Assembly (NCBI GenBank): GCA_009996615.1
Contig: JAACZU010000019.1
Span: 1-34,092 of the forward strand
Length of the DNA stretch: 34,092 nucleotides
Reading direction: 5' to 3'
Source: Rhodanobacteraceae bacterium
GTDB taxonomy: Bacteria > Pseudomonadota > Gammaproteobacteria > Xanthomonadales > Rhodanobacteraceae
Shown: positions 23,185 to 31,050 of the stretch, in pieces
Layout: every line of letters begins with the position of its first letter
Position numbering within the stretch: the stretch's first letter is position 1
The notes under the pieces: model-generated
Databases searched by the model: none
Told to the model about the DNA's origin: nothing
The model's input: only the letters and a program-made list of their open reading frames with translations
Program-made: the position numbers and the translations under genes

Positions 23185-24117
23185 CTACGCGCCGACTCGA
23201 AGCAGAGGCAGCAGCAGCCAGCCTGCCAGCACCAGGGCGAGCGCGACGCGGCTGAGCTTGTAGCCGCGCGGGAACGCGCGCTTGAAGCGCTTGCGCTGCT
23301 CGCCCATGCGGTGCGCGAACGCGTACAGGCGATTGACCGCGCCGACCTTCTCGCCGCCGACGTTCTGCGTCGCGGTCGCGCGGCCGAGCACGCCGCTGAC
23401 GAAGCGGTTGAGGCCGCGCAGGAACGGCGTGCGCAGCGGCCGCTCGACGTCGCAGAACAGGATCACGCGGGTCTGCTCGCTGCGGTTCTCGGCCCAGTGC
23501 ACGTAGGTCTCGTCGAACACGACGTCCTCGCCGTCGCGCCAGGCATATTCCTCGCCGTCGACGACGATGCGGCAGGTGTCGGCGTTCGGCGTGACGAGGC
23601 CGAGGTGATAGCGCAGCGAGCCGGCGAACGGATCGCGGTGCGGGTTGAGTTTCGATCCCGGCGGCAGCAACGCGAACATCGCCGCCTTCACGCCCGGGAT
23701 CGTCTCCAGCAGCGCGACCGTGTGCGGGCACAGCGCATGCGCGCTTGGCAGCGGCTCGCCGTACCACTTCAGGTAGAAGCGCTTCCAGCCTTCCTTGAAG
23801 AACGAGCTGAAGCTGGCGTCGTTGTGCTGTTCGGCGGCGCGGATGTAGCCCTCATCGAACAGGTGCAGCGCCTCGGCGCGGATCGCCTGCCACTGCGCGC
23901 GCAGCGGATCGAGCTGCGCGAACGCGCGGCGGTCGAGGTACGGCCGCGCCGGCACCGCCGAGAACGCATACATCAGCACGTTGTACGGCGCGAAGAAGCC
24001 GGAGTGGTCGAGCAGCTGGCGCTTGAGCGGCAGGCGCTGACGTCCGCGCAGGTGCACGTACAGCACGCTGGCGACATACAGCGCGAGGAGGATGAGCAGG
24101 ATCAGGCGCAGGGACAC
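23185..24117 (-). CDS. LpxO-like aspartyl/asparaginyl beta-hydroxylase family protein
   Basis: Protein of 310 residues with an N-terminal membrane anchor (about 2-17) and a C-terminal hydrophobic segment (about 291-305), the layout of LpxO, which hydroxylates a lipid A acyl chain. The catalytic domain shows LNPHRDPFAGSLRYHLGL (HxD iron ligands) and VFDETYVHWAENRSEQTRVILF (second His and 2OG-binding Arg). The start is GTG 24117 (SLRLILLILL), chosen because it begins the membrane segment; a Shine-Dalgarno is not obvious. The TAG stop lies within a GTAGGCTGGACG repeat arm, so a repeat supplies the end of the protein. Substrate assignment to lipid A is by family only. Confidence 0.85.
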   Translation of the reverse strand: MSLRLILLILLALYVASVLYVHLRGRQRLPLKRQLLDHSGFFAPYNVLMYAFSAVPARPYLDRRAFAQLDPLRAQWQAIRAEALHLFDEGYIRAAEQHNDASFSSFFKEGWKRFYLKWYGEPLPSAHALCPHTVALLETIPGVKAAMFALLPPGSKLNPHRDPFAGSLRYHLGLVTPNADTCRIVVDGEEYAWRDGEDVVFDETYVHWAENRSEQTRVILFCDVERPLRTPFLRGLNRFVSGVLGRATATQNVGGEKVGAVNRLYAFAHRMGEQRKRFKRAFPRGYKLSRVALALVLAGWLLLPLLRVGA

Positions 24118-24133
24118 GGTGGGGCCGGGAGTG

Positions 24134-24155
24134 GGGATTCGGGATTGGGGATTTG
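24134..24155. repeat. GGGATTCGGGATTGGGGATT repeat
   Basis: Direct short repeats of GGGATT-C/GG upstream of the hydroxylase gene; same family as the inverted repeat between trxA and rho. Confidence 0.55.
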
Positions 24156-24230
24156 GTGCGCGCAGGATACGCCGTGGCGGCGTGGTCTGCTTTCGCCCGA
24201 CGGCTGGACGCAAGAGGAGGGGGCGAGCCC

Positions 24231-24428
24231 TGTGGGAGCGCCGGCAGGCGCGATGCTCTCCTGCCGCAAACGCATCGCGGCTTCCGCCGCTCCCACATAA
24301 GCCCGGCGAAGGCGCGTCGGCCTGCGGATTACGAGGCTGGCGCCAGAAGAGGTGCGAGCCCTGTGGGAGCGCCGGCAGGCGCGATGCTCTCCTGCCACAA
24401 AGGCATCGCGGCTTCCGCCGCTCCCACA
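24231..24428. repeat. Two direct copies of a GTGGGAGC REP pair (BIME)
   Basis: Two 67-base elements (24231-24297 and 24362-24428), 131 bases apart with similar flanks, nearly identical. Each begins with GTGGGAGCGCC-GGCA-GGCGC, a stem-loop, and ends with the inverted GCGGC-TTCC-GCCGC stem-loop followed by TCCCACA. The same two stem-loops, in the opposite order, make up the array at 33778-34092. They fill the space between the hydroxylase and trpS genes. Confidence 0.85.
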
Positions 24429-24461
24429 TAAGCCCGGCGCAGGCGCGACGCGCCGCAACGA

Positions 24462-25826
24462 TTACGCCGACGCCGCCTTCTGCGCCTGCTTCGCCAGCTT
24501 GTCGGCCTTCAGCGCGCCGAGCGCGGCGAGGACCGCCTCGCCCGCCGTCGCGTCGGCGTCGGCCGGCAGCGCCTCGCGCAGCAGCGGCGCGAGCGCGCCG
24601 GCGTCGTCGCCGGCCTCGACCAGCGCGGCGCTGAGGCGGCCGGCGTCCTTCGGCGCGTCGAAGCCGCGGCTCTGCAGCAGCACGCTGCCGTCGGCGTCGG
24701 TCAGCTTGAAATAGAACTTGCCGTCGGCCTCGCGATAGCTCTTGAGCTGCGGCAGCGCCGCGGCGTCGCTCGCCTTCGCCGCCGCTGCGGCAGGGCGGTC
24801 GTCGAGCTTGCGCACACCGACCGTCCAGCGCAGCTTCTCGAGCAGCGGCGTGGCGCGCTCGCGCGCCTTGTGCGCGCCGGCCAGCAGCTGTTCCTCGATC
24901 CGCTCGGGCCGCGCGATCAGCGCCTCGTAGCGTGCGCGCGGTGCGGCCAGTTCGGCGTCGATGCGCTCGAACAGCTTCTGCTTGGCGTCGCCCCAGCCGA
25001 TGCCGTCGGCGAACGCCTGGCGCATCGCGGCGGTTTCCTCGGCGCTGGCGAACGCCTGGTACAACGCGAAGATGTTCGAAGTGTCCGGATCCTTCGGCTC
25101 GCCCGGCGCGCGCGAGTCGGTGACGATGCCGAGGATCGCCTTCTTCAGCTCGTTCGCCGGCAGCCACAGCGGGATCGTGTTGTTGTAGCTCTTGGACATC
25201 TTGCGCCCGTCGGTGCCGGGGAGCGTGGCGACCTGCTCGTCGATGCGCGCCTCGGGCAGCGTGAACGCGGCGTCGGTGCGGGCCAAGCCGTCGGCGTAGA
25301 GATGGTTGAAGCGTTGCGCGATGTCGCGCGCCATCTCGATGTGCTGGATCTGGTCGCGCCCGACCGGCACCTCGTGCGCGTTGAAGATCAGGATGTCGGC
25401 GGCCATCAGCACCGGATACATGTACAGGCCGGCGGTCACGCCGGCGTCCTCATCCTCGCCGCTCGCGGCGTTCGCATCGACCGCGGCCTTGTACGCGTGC
25501 GCGCGGTTGAGCAGGCCCTTGGCGGTGACGCAGGTCAGGAACCAGGTCAGCTCCGGGATCTCCGGAATGTCCGACTGGCGGTAGAAGAACACCTTGTCCG
25601 GATCGAGGCCGGCGGCGAGCCAGGTCGCGGCGATCTCGAGCGTGGACTGCTGCACGCGCGCCGGATCGCCGCACTTGATCAGCGCATGGTAGTCGGCGAG
25701 GAAGTAGAACGATTCCGCGTCGGCGCGGCGGCTGGCCGCGATCGCCGGGCGGATCGCGCCGACGTAGTTGCCGATGTGCGGCGTGCCGGAGGTGGTGATG
25801 CCGGTCAGGATGCGTCGTTTCTGCAT
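24462..25826 (-). CDS. trpS: Tryptophanyl-tRNA synthetase with C-terminal extension
   Basis: Class I aminoacyl-tRNA synthetase of 454 residues that charges tRNA-Trp. ATP-site motifs are TSGTPHIGN (HIGH-like, about residues 11-19) and KMSKS (about 204-208); [17 protein letters not shown] and [14 protein letters not shown] are typical. The family core ends near residue 345. The last about 110 residues contain a small domain (about 365-405: [22 protein letters not shown]) that resembles YegP/DUF1508 repeats, then an Ala/Lys-rich tail. The start is ATG 25826, five bases after the ccdB stop, with little Shine-Dalgarno, so translation is probably coupled to the toxin gene. Confidence 0.95.
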   Translation of the reverse strand: MQKRRILTGITTSGTPHIGNYVGAIRPAIAASRRADAESFYFLADYHALIKCGDPARVQQSTLEIAATWLAAGLDPDKVFFYRQSDIPEIPELTWFLTCVTAKGLLNRAHAYKAAVDANAASGEDEDAGVTAGLYMYPVLMAADILIFNAHEVPVGRDQIQHIEMARDIAQRFNHLYADGLARTDAAFTLPEARIDEQVATLPGTDGRKMSKSYNNTIPLWLPANELKKAILGIVTDSRAPGEPKDPDTSNIFALYQAFASAEETAAMRQAFADGIGWGDAKQKLFERIDAELAAPRARYEALIARPERIEEQLLAGAHKARERATPLLEKLRWTVGVRKLDDRPAAAAAKASDAAALPQLKSYREADGKFYFKLTDADGSVLLQSRGFDAPKDAGRLSAALVEAGDDAGALAPLLREALPADADATAGEAVLAALGALKADKLAKQAQKAASA

Positions 25827-25831
25827 GGGTT

Positions 25832-26149
25832 TCAGATGCCGCTGAAAAGGAAGTCGAGCGCGCGCTGGATCGCGTCGCACTGGTTATCGAGGTTGCCAAC
25901 CCGTTTGCGCAAGGCCGCCACCGGCACGGCGGCCAGCTCCGGCGTGTACATCACCAGCGCCTCGCCTTCGAGGTCGAGGCGCGGCGTCAGCGTCTGCGCC
26001 AGCTTGCCCTCGACCACGCCGGGCTTGCCGAGCGGCACGATGACCACCGTCGCGAGGCCTTCGAGCAGATCGGACTGGACGATGAGAAGATACGGAAAGC
26101 GTTGGCGGCTGCGCGTGCTTTCGTTGCGGTAGACGTCGTGGCGCGCCAT
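25832..26149 (-). CDS. ccdB: CcdB-type gyrase-poison toxin
   Basis: Small toxin of 105 residues; F-plasmid CcdB traps DNA gyrase on DNA. Family features are MARHDVYRN at the start, [36 protein letters not shown] and the end LDFLFSGI. The F-plasmid protein ends FWGI, and its last three residues (Trp-Gly-Ile) are needed for gyrase poisoning; here Trp is Ser. Its ATG overlaps the ccdA stop by one base (TGATG), the usual antitoxin-first coupling. trpS follows after five bases. Confidence 0.88.
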   Translation of the reverse strand: MARHDVYRNESTRSRQRFPYLLIVQSDLLEGLATVVIVPLGKPGVVEGKLAQTLTPRLDLEGEALVMYTPELAAVPVAALRKRVGNLDNQCDAIQRALDFLFSGI

Positions 26150-26379
26150 CACCAGGTGCGGAACTCGTCGCTCCACAGCCCGTCGCGCTCGATATGGCGG
26201 TTGTACGCCTCGATCGCCTCGCGGTTGTCGCGCTTCCACTGCTCGGCGCGGCGCTGGCGGATCACGTTCTCCAGGTGCGTTTCCAGCTCGCGCGACAGGT
26301 TGATGTCGAGCGCGCGCGCGTCTTCGAGCAGGTCCGTGCGGATGCTCAGGTTGGTCGCTTTCTTGACGGGTCTGGTCAC
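26149..26379 (-). CDS. ccdA: CcdA-type antitoxin
   Basis: Antitoxin of 76 residues. The N-terminal ATNLSIRTDLLEDARALDIN is a ribbon-helix-helix DNA-binding part, and the C-terminal half (RRAEQWKRDNREAIEAYNRH, GLWSDEFRTW) matches the CcdA toxin-neutralising tail. The start is GTG at 26379 with a G-rich stretch upstream. First gene of the apparent ccdA-ccdB-trpS operon. A promoter and a palindromic operator lie just upstream, fitting autoregulation by the CcdA-CcdB complex. Confidence 0.88.
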   Translation of the reverse strand: MTRPVKKATNLSIRTDLLEDARALDINLSRELETHLENVIRQRRAEQWKRDNREAIEAYNRHIERDGLWSDEFRTW

Positions 26380-26398
26380 GGTCGCCCCACAGGGTCAA

Positions 26399-26446
26399 TG
26401 CGCATGGGCCATGCGCAATGATAGGGAGCAAAGCGCATCGTCGCAA
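26399..26446 (-). promoter_or_regulatory. ccdAB promoter with overlapping palindromic operator
   Basis: On the minus strand, TTGCGA (26446-26441), a 17-base spacer and TATCAT (26423-26418) form a good sigma-70 promoter. Immediately downstream is the palindrome TGCGCATG-GGC-CATGCGCA (plus-strand 26399-26417), covering the expected start point. This is where a toxin-antitoxin autorepressor would bind. trpS may depend on this promoter. Confidence 0.7.
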
Positions 26447-26512
26447 ACGCGCCCAACCCCGGCGGACGCCGCACGACGTTGAACGCTGCGGAACCCACCC
26501 CGGAGATGCGCC

Positions 26513-27286
26513 ATGCGTCCGCTGCTCTACGCCACCCTGATCGTGCTTGCCGCCATTGCCGCGCCGGTCCACGCCGGCCACCTGCTCGACCTCGCCGTCG
26601 TCGACCGCGACACCGGCGCGACGCTGCAAACTTACCTCGACCGCGGCCGGCTGTACGTCGCCGGCACGCCAGGCCACCGCTACGCGGTGCGCCTGACCAA
26701 CCGCACGTGCGGCCGCGTGCTCGCCGTGCTCAGCGTCGACGGCGTCAACGCGGTCAGCGGCCAGACCGCCAGCCCGGAGCAGACCGGCTACGTGCTCGAT
26801 CCGTTCGCCTCGACCGAGGTCGCCGGCTGGCGCAAGAGCCTGGACGAGGTCGCCCAGTTTACGTTCACCGCGCTGCCGGACAGCTACGCCGCGCGCACAG
26901 GCCGGCCCGACGACGTCGGCGTGATCGGTGTGGCCGTGTTCACCGAACGCGTGCCGGTCTGGCGCCAGCGCGACGAGATCGCGCGCGAGGCGGCGCCGGC
27001 AGCGGCCGAGTCGCCGGCCGGCCGCGCGCAGCCGGCCGCCCCGGCCGCGCAGGCCAAGAGCGAGGCGTTCGCGCCCGAGCGCGAGCGTCTCGGCACCGGC
27101 CACGGCGAACGCGAGTACGCGCACGTCGACACCACCACGTTCGAGCGCGCCACGCGCCGGCCGGCCGAAACGCTGGCGCTCTGGTACGACAGCTACGCCA
27201 GCCTGGTCGCGCAGGGCGTCATCGCGCGGCCGCTGGCGCGCCATGCGCCGCGACCGTTCCCGGGCGGCTTCGTGCCGGATCCGTGA
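26513..27286 (+). CDS. Exported protein of unknown function
   Basis: I do not recognise a named family for this 257-residue protein. The N-terminus is a clear signal peptide (MRPLLYATLIVLAAIAAPVH, likely cleavage after HAG or VHA near residue 21). The mature N-terminal domain (about 22-155) is beta-rich, with YAVRLTNRTCGRVLAVLSVDG and YVLDPFASTEVAGWRKS. A Pro/Ala/Glu linker (about 160-185) and a C-terminal part with HGEREYAHVDTTTFERA and LALWYDSY follow. It is divergent from ccdAB and precedes the TonB receptor by 185 bases. Start ATG with CCGGAGAT a short distance upstream (26500-26507). A periplasmic or secreted place is inferred from the signal peptide. Confidence 0.82.
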   Translation: MRPLLYATLIVLAAIAAPVHAGHLLDLAVVDRDTGATLQTYLDRGRLYVAGTPGHRYAVRLTNRTCGRVLAVLSVDGVNAVSGQTASPEQTGYVLDPFASTEVAGWRKSLDEVAQFTFTALPDSYAARTGRPDDVGVIGVAVFTERVPVWRQRDEIAREAAPAAAESPAGRAQPAAPAAQAKSEAFAPERERLGTGHGEREYAHVDTTTFERATRRPAETLALWYDSYASLVAQGVIARPLARHAPRPFPGGFVPDP

Positions 27287-27361
27287 AGAGGGCCGAGAGG
27301 GCTGAGGGTCCGGGCATCACGGCTTCCGTCGCTCCCTCTTGAGACGCAGCAACCTCAGCCT

Positions 27362-27448
27362 GCAGACCTAGGTCTGCGCGCGCTGTTCGCTGCCGGGCCG
27401 CGCCTGCGATAAAGCGCGCTCGCGCGGCCCGCCGGGGTTGGGCCGCGC
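27362..27448 (+). promoter_or_regulatory. Control region of the TonB receptor gene: palindrome, promoter-like boxes, leader hairpin
   Basis: A perfect 16-base palindrome GCAGACCTAGGTCTGC (27362-27377) is followed by TTCGCT (27386-27391), a 16-base spacer and GATAAA (27408-27413). The palindrome would be centred near -50, a position for an activator. Downstream, GCGCGGCCC (27422-27430) and GGGCCGCGC (27440-27448) form a nine-base stem in the leader, ending nine bases before GAGGAA. The promoter call is by eye only. Confidence 0.5.
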
Positions 27449-27471
27449 CCTGTCCCGAGGAATTCCAAAAG

Positions 27472-29676
27472 ATGAGAACGACGACCTTCGTCCGGAGCGC
27501 GCTGGCGCTCGCCGTGGCGAATTGCCTGGCCCTGCCGGCGAGCGCGCAGACCACCACCGGGGAACCGGCCAGCCAGGCCCGCAACGAACTGCCGCCGGTG
27601 CAGGTGCGCGAGCGCCGCTCGCAGGACGATACGCGGCCGAAGCTGCAGCACATCATGCGCGAGGTCGATGGCCCGCTGATTACAGTCACCAAGAAGACCT
27701 CGATCACCAAGGTCGACAACATCCCGACCGTGATCGACAACAACCTGCGCGCGCTGTTCGCGCAGACGCCGGGCCTGTTCTATTCCGAGCAGCAGTCGCC
27801 CGGCCAGGTCAACCTGTCCTACCGCGGCATCGGCAACCCGCAGGAATCCGAGTTCGTCACGGTGCTGCTCGACGGCATCCCGCTGATGTCGGACTGGATC
27901 GGCTATCCGACCATCTACACGTTCCCGCTGCCGCAGCAGCTGGCCGAGGTGCAGCTGATCCGCGGCGGCAGCTCGCTGCTGTACGGCCCGGAGCCGCCGC
28001 CGGTGGTGAACCTGGTCAGCCGGAAGCCGGTCGCCGACCGCCCGCTGGCCGGCTACACCGAGAACGTGGTCGGCAGCAACGGCCTGTTCGGCACCTTCAA
28101 CCAGCTCTCCGGCACCTCCGGCGCCTGGGACTACCTGGCCGATGCGCACTACCGCAAGAGCGACGGCGCGCGCGACAACGGCGATTCGCGCCTGAAGGGC
28201 GCCGACCTGCACGTCGGCTACCGCCCGGACGACATGGCCTACTACGCGCTCGACTTCCACGCCTACAGCCTGGACACCGGCGAGGCGGGCAAGCTGAGCT
28301 ACCCGCAGTTCGTCGCCGATCCCGGGCAGACGGTGACGCCGTTCAACCGGCTGTGGACCGACCGCTACGTGCTCAGCTTCACGCACGACCGCCACTTCAG
28401 CGCCGACACGCAGCTCGTGGCCAAGGTCTGGGGCGGCTACCAGGACAACGCCTCGCGCGCGCAGGCGGGCAATCCGCCTTCCAGCGCGACGCTGCAGGAC
28501 GACCAGTTCCGCTTCGGCGGCCTCGACGCGCGCCTGCTGCACCGCTGGGGCCGCGGCAACGCGTTCACGCTCGGCACGACCCTCTACCACTCCGATGCGC
28601 CGTTCCGGCAGTGGACCACCGCCAGCCTCGCGCCGGACCGCTACGTGCGCTACGGCCAACCGTGCGCAAACGCCGCCGACAAGAACTGTGCGCGCCTGCG
28701 CCAAGAGCGCTCGACCGACTACGCCGCGGTGTTCGCCGAGAACGTGTTCCGTTTCGAAGGCGGCTGGCACTTCGTGCCGTCGGTACGCCTGGAGCGCGAG
28801 AAGGTGAACATCGACGAGACGATCAAGCCGCCGAACCTGACGCGCGCGCTGGTCGACCGCTCGGTCACGCACACCGTGCCGCTGTTCGGCCTCGGCTTCG
28901 GCAACGACTTCGGCCGCGGCAACGAGACCTACTTCAACGTCTCGCAGGGCTGGCGCCCGGTGCGCTACTTCGACATCGGCTCGCCGTTCGGCAACACCGC
29001 CGCCGGCGCGCAGAACGATCCGGACCCGACCCACGTGCTGTCGTGGGAAGCCGGCGTGCACGGCACCCCGGCCGACGGCCTGTTCTACGACGTCAGCCTG
29101 TTCCAGGTGAACGTGAAGGACCGCATCGAGGCGCAGCAGATCCCCGGCATGCCGGCCGGCAACACGATCAACGTCAACACCGGCGACACGCGCCACCGCG
29201 GCTTCGAGGGCCAGGTCGACTACGACTTCCTCGCCGCGCAGGATCCGAAGACGACGCGCCACCTGTCGGTGTTCGCCAACCTCTCGCTGCTCGACGCCGA
29301 GTTCACGCGCTCGATCCGCGGCGTCGCCGGCAACAAGCCGGCGTTCTCGCCGAACTACCTCGCGCGCGTGGGCCTGTCCTGGCGCGAGGACCAGGCCTAC
29401 AAGGTCGCACTGTCGGTCGTGTCGGTCGCCAGCCAGTACTGGCAGGACTCGAACCTGCCGCAGGGCACACCGACCGCGGCGAACTGGATCCCGGCCAAGG
29501 TGCCCGCGTACACGGTCGCCGACCTGTCGGCGGACTGGTGGGTGATCCCGCAGGTGCGCCTGCTCGGCGGCGTGTCGAACCTGACCGACCGCACGTACTA
29601 CGCGCGCGTGTTCGGCGGCGGCCTCGAGCCGGCGGTCGGCCGCACCTACTACGTCGGCGCGGCGTACGAGTTCTGA
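27472..29676 (+). CDS. TonB-dependent outer-membrane receptor
   Basis: Outer-membrane importer of 734 residues, normal length for the family, energised by TonB-ExbBD. The signal peptide ends LPASAQ (about residue 25). A possible TonB box (LPPVQVRE) is near 41-48. The plug domain includes LRALFAQTPGLFYSEQ, LSYRGIG, VLLDGIPLMSDW and EVQLIRGGSSLLYGPEPPP, as in FecA-like receptors. The 22-strand-type barrel region ends with Phe (AAYEF), the usual last residue of outer-membrane barrels. Two cysteines in a predicted outer loop (CANAADKNC) may form a disulfide. There is no N-terminal signalling domain, so it is not a transducer. Start ATG with GAGGAA nine bases upstream. The substrate is not evident; the sulfate importer follows after 359 bases. 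Confidence 0.93.
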   Translation: MRTTTFVRSALALAVANCLALPASAQTTTGEPASQARNELPPVQVRERRSQDDTRPKLQHIMREVDGPLITVTKKTSITKVDNIPTVIDNNLRALFAQTPGLFYSEQQSPGQVNLSYRGIGNPQESEFVTVLLDGIPLMSDWIGYPTIYTFPLPQQLAEVQLIRGGSSLLYGPEPPPVVNLVSRKPVADRPLAGYTENVVGSNGLFGTFNQLSGTSGAWDYLADAHYRKSDGARDNGDSRLKGADLHVGYRPDDMAYYALDFHAYSLDTGEAGKLSYPQFVADPGQTVTPFNRLWTDRYVLSFTHDRHFSADTQLVAKVWGGYQDNASRAQAGNPPSSATLQDDQFRFGGLDARLLHRWGRGNAFTLGTTLYHSDAPFRQWTTASLAPDRYVRYGQPCANAADKNCARLRQERSTDYAAVFAENVFRFEGGWHFVPSVRLEREKVNIDETIKPPNLTRALVDRSVTHTVPLFGLGFGNDFGRGNETYFNVSQGWRPVRYFDIGSPFGNTAAGAQNDPDPTHVLSWEAGVHGTPADGLFYDVSLFQVNVKDRIEAQQIPGMPAGNTINVNTGDTRHRGFEGQVDYDFLAAQDPKTTRHLSVFANLSLLDAEFTRSIRGVAGNKPAFSPNYLARVGLSWREDQAYKVALSVVSVASQYWQDSNLPQGTPTAANWIPAKVPAYTVADLSADWWVIPQVRLLGGVSNLTDRTYYARVFGGGLEPAVGRTYYVGAAYEF

Positions 29677-29691
29677 CCCAGCCCGCGAGGG

Positions 29692-29718
29692 CCGGGGCCG
29701 GCACGCCGCCGGCCCCGG
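29692..29718 (+). terminator. Terminator-like hairpin after the TonB receptor gene
   Basis: CCGGGGCCGGC / GCCGGCCCCGG, perfect 11-base stem and five-base loop, followed by CCTTCGC rather than a T-run. Confidence 0.55.
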
Positions 29719-29778
29719 TCCTTCGCAAAAGCGTCGCAGGAACGGCTTCAGCCGCGCTGCTTTTCGAGATCGACACCC

Positions 29779-29870
29779 GTAGGGTGGGACGCAGCCGCGC
29801 AGCGGCGAGTCCCACCGCCCGCCCGCGACGACGGTGGGACTCGCGCCTCCGGCGCTGCGGCCCACCCTAC
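29779..29870. repeat. GTAGGGTGGGAC palindromic repeat pair
   Basis: Left unit GTAGGGTGGGAC...GTCCCACC (with inner stem GCCGC / GCGGC) and right unit in the opposite orientation ending CCCACCCTAC. The inverted similarity continues a few bases outside (ATCGAC on the left, GTCGAT on the other strand at the right). Another GTAG-headed family of the window. Confidence 0.78.
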
Positions 29871-30035
29871 GGGGATCGACCCGACTGGTTGCGCCCTCGA
29901 CCCTCGACGGAAACGCATCGCGCCCGAAGCCGCTCCTGCCCCTGCCCGCTGCGGCGATCCGCCGCCGCTGCGCTAACGCCGACATAACCTTTTCGCTGCC
30001 AGACTCCGGCGTGCATCGTCACGAGGGGGAACGCC

Positions 30036-31043
30036 ATGCGCCATGCCGTCGCCATCGCCGTGCTGCTGCTCGCGCTGGCCGGCTGTGGCGGTTCGGCGCC
30101 GGACGGTACGCACCTGCTCAACGTGTCCTACGACCCGACGCGCGAGCTGTACGGCGACATCAATGCCGCGTTCGCGGCCGAGTGGCAGCGCACGACCGGC
30201 GGGCAGGTCGCGATCCGCCAGTCGCACGGCGGCTCCGGCAAGCAGAGCCGCAGCGTGATCGAGGGCTTGGAGGCGGACGTCGTCACGCTCGCGCTGGCCG
30301 GCGACATCGACGCGCTGCACGACCGCGGCGACCTCGTGCCGGCCGACTGGCAACGGCGCCTGCCGGACAACAGCGCGCCGTACACCTCGACGATCGTGTT
30401 CCTCGTGCGCAACGGCAATCCGAAGGGCCTGCGCGACTGGGACGACCTGGTCCGGCCGGGCGTCGCGGTCATCACGCCGAACCCGAAGACCAGCGGCGGC
30501 GCGCGCTGGAACTACCTCGCCGCGTGGGGCTATGCGCTGCACCGCTACGGCAGCGAGGCGGCAGCGCAGGACTTCGTGGCCAAGCTGTACCACAACGTGC
30601 CGGTGCTCGACGCCGGCGCGCGCGGCGCGACCACGACGTTCGTCGAGCGCGGCCAGGGCGACGTGCTGCTGGCATGGGAGAACGAGGCGCTGCTCGCGCT
30701 GGACGAGGCCGGCGGGCACGAGCGCTTCGAGCTCGTCGTGCCCTCGCTAAGCATCCTGGCCGAGCCGCCGGTCGCGTGGGTCGACCGCTACGTCGACAAG
30801 CACGGCACGCGCGCGCTGGCCGAGGCCTACCTGCGCTACCTCTACACGCCGCCGGCGCAGGCCATCATCGCGCGCCACGGCTACCGGCCGCGCGATCCGA
30901 CCGTGCTGGCGAAGTACGCGGACCGCTTCCCGCCACTGGTGCTGCTGACCATCGACGGCGCCTTCGGCGGCTGGCGCGCGGCGCAGGCGCGGCACTTCGC
31001 CGACGGCGGCACGTTCGACCAGATCTACGCACCGGGTCGATAG
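30036..31043 (+). CDS. sbp: Sulfate-binding lipoprotein of ABC importer
   Basis: Periplasmic binding protein of 335 residues for sulfate (possibly thiosulfate). The signal peptide ends in a lipobox LALAGC, so it is lipid-anchored through Cys19 or so, unlike the soluble Sbp of E. coli. Family motifs include [16 protein letters not shown] near the N-terminus, QSHGGSGKQ, and [20 protein letters not shown] (the Sbp/CysP signature). The ATG has GAGGGGGAA at 30023-30031. cysT begins seven bases after its stop, followed by cysW and cysA with 4-base overlaps, so the four genes form one operon. Confidence 0.93.
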   Translation: MRHAVAIAVLLLALAGCGGSAPDGTHLLNVSYDPTRELYGDINAAFAAEWQRTTGGQVAIRQSHGGSGKQSRSVIEGLEADVVTLALAGDIDALHDRGDLVPADWQRRLPDNSAPYTSTIVFLVRNGNPKGLRDWDDLVRPGVAVITPNPKTSGGARWNYLAAWGYALHRYGSEAAAQDFVAKLYHNVPVLDAGARGATTTFVERGQGDVLLAWENEALLALDEAGGHERFELVVPSLSILAEPPVAWVDRYVDKHGTRALAEAYLRYLYTPPAQAIIARHGYRPRDPTVLAKYADRFPPLVLLTIDGAFGGWRAAQARHFADGGTFDQIYAPGR

Positions 31044-31050
31044 GGCCGCC

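Larger units (their letters stand above)
29677..30035. other. Intergenic region between the TonB receptor and the sulfate operon
   Basis: Contains a perfect 11-base hairpin without a T-run (29692-29718), a GTAGGGTGGGAC palindromic repeat (29779-29870), and about 150 bases before the binding-protein gene that must hold its promoter. No gene is supported. I saw no clear CysB-type site. Confidence 0.55.

Noticed and set aside
25832-26149. MazF/PemK toxin
   Set aside because: The VQSDLLE, VVIVPL and ELAAVP motifs and the GI end fit CcdB, and the upstream partner has a CcdA layout.
29871-30035. CysB-type site or sigma-70 promoter before the sulfate operon
   Set aside because: A CATAAC sequence near 29983 has no partner -35 box at the right distance, and no CysB-like pattern was clear.
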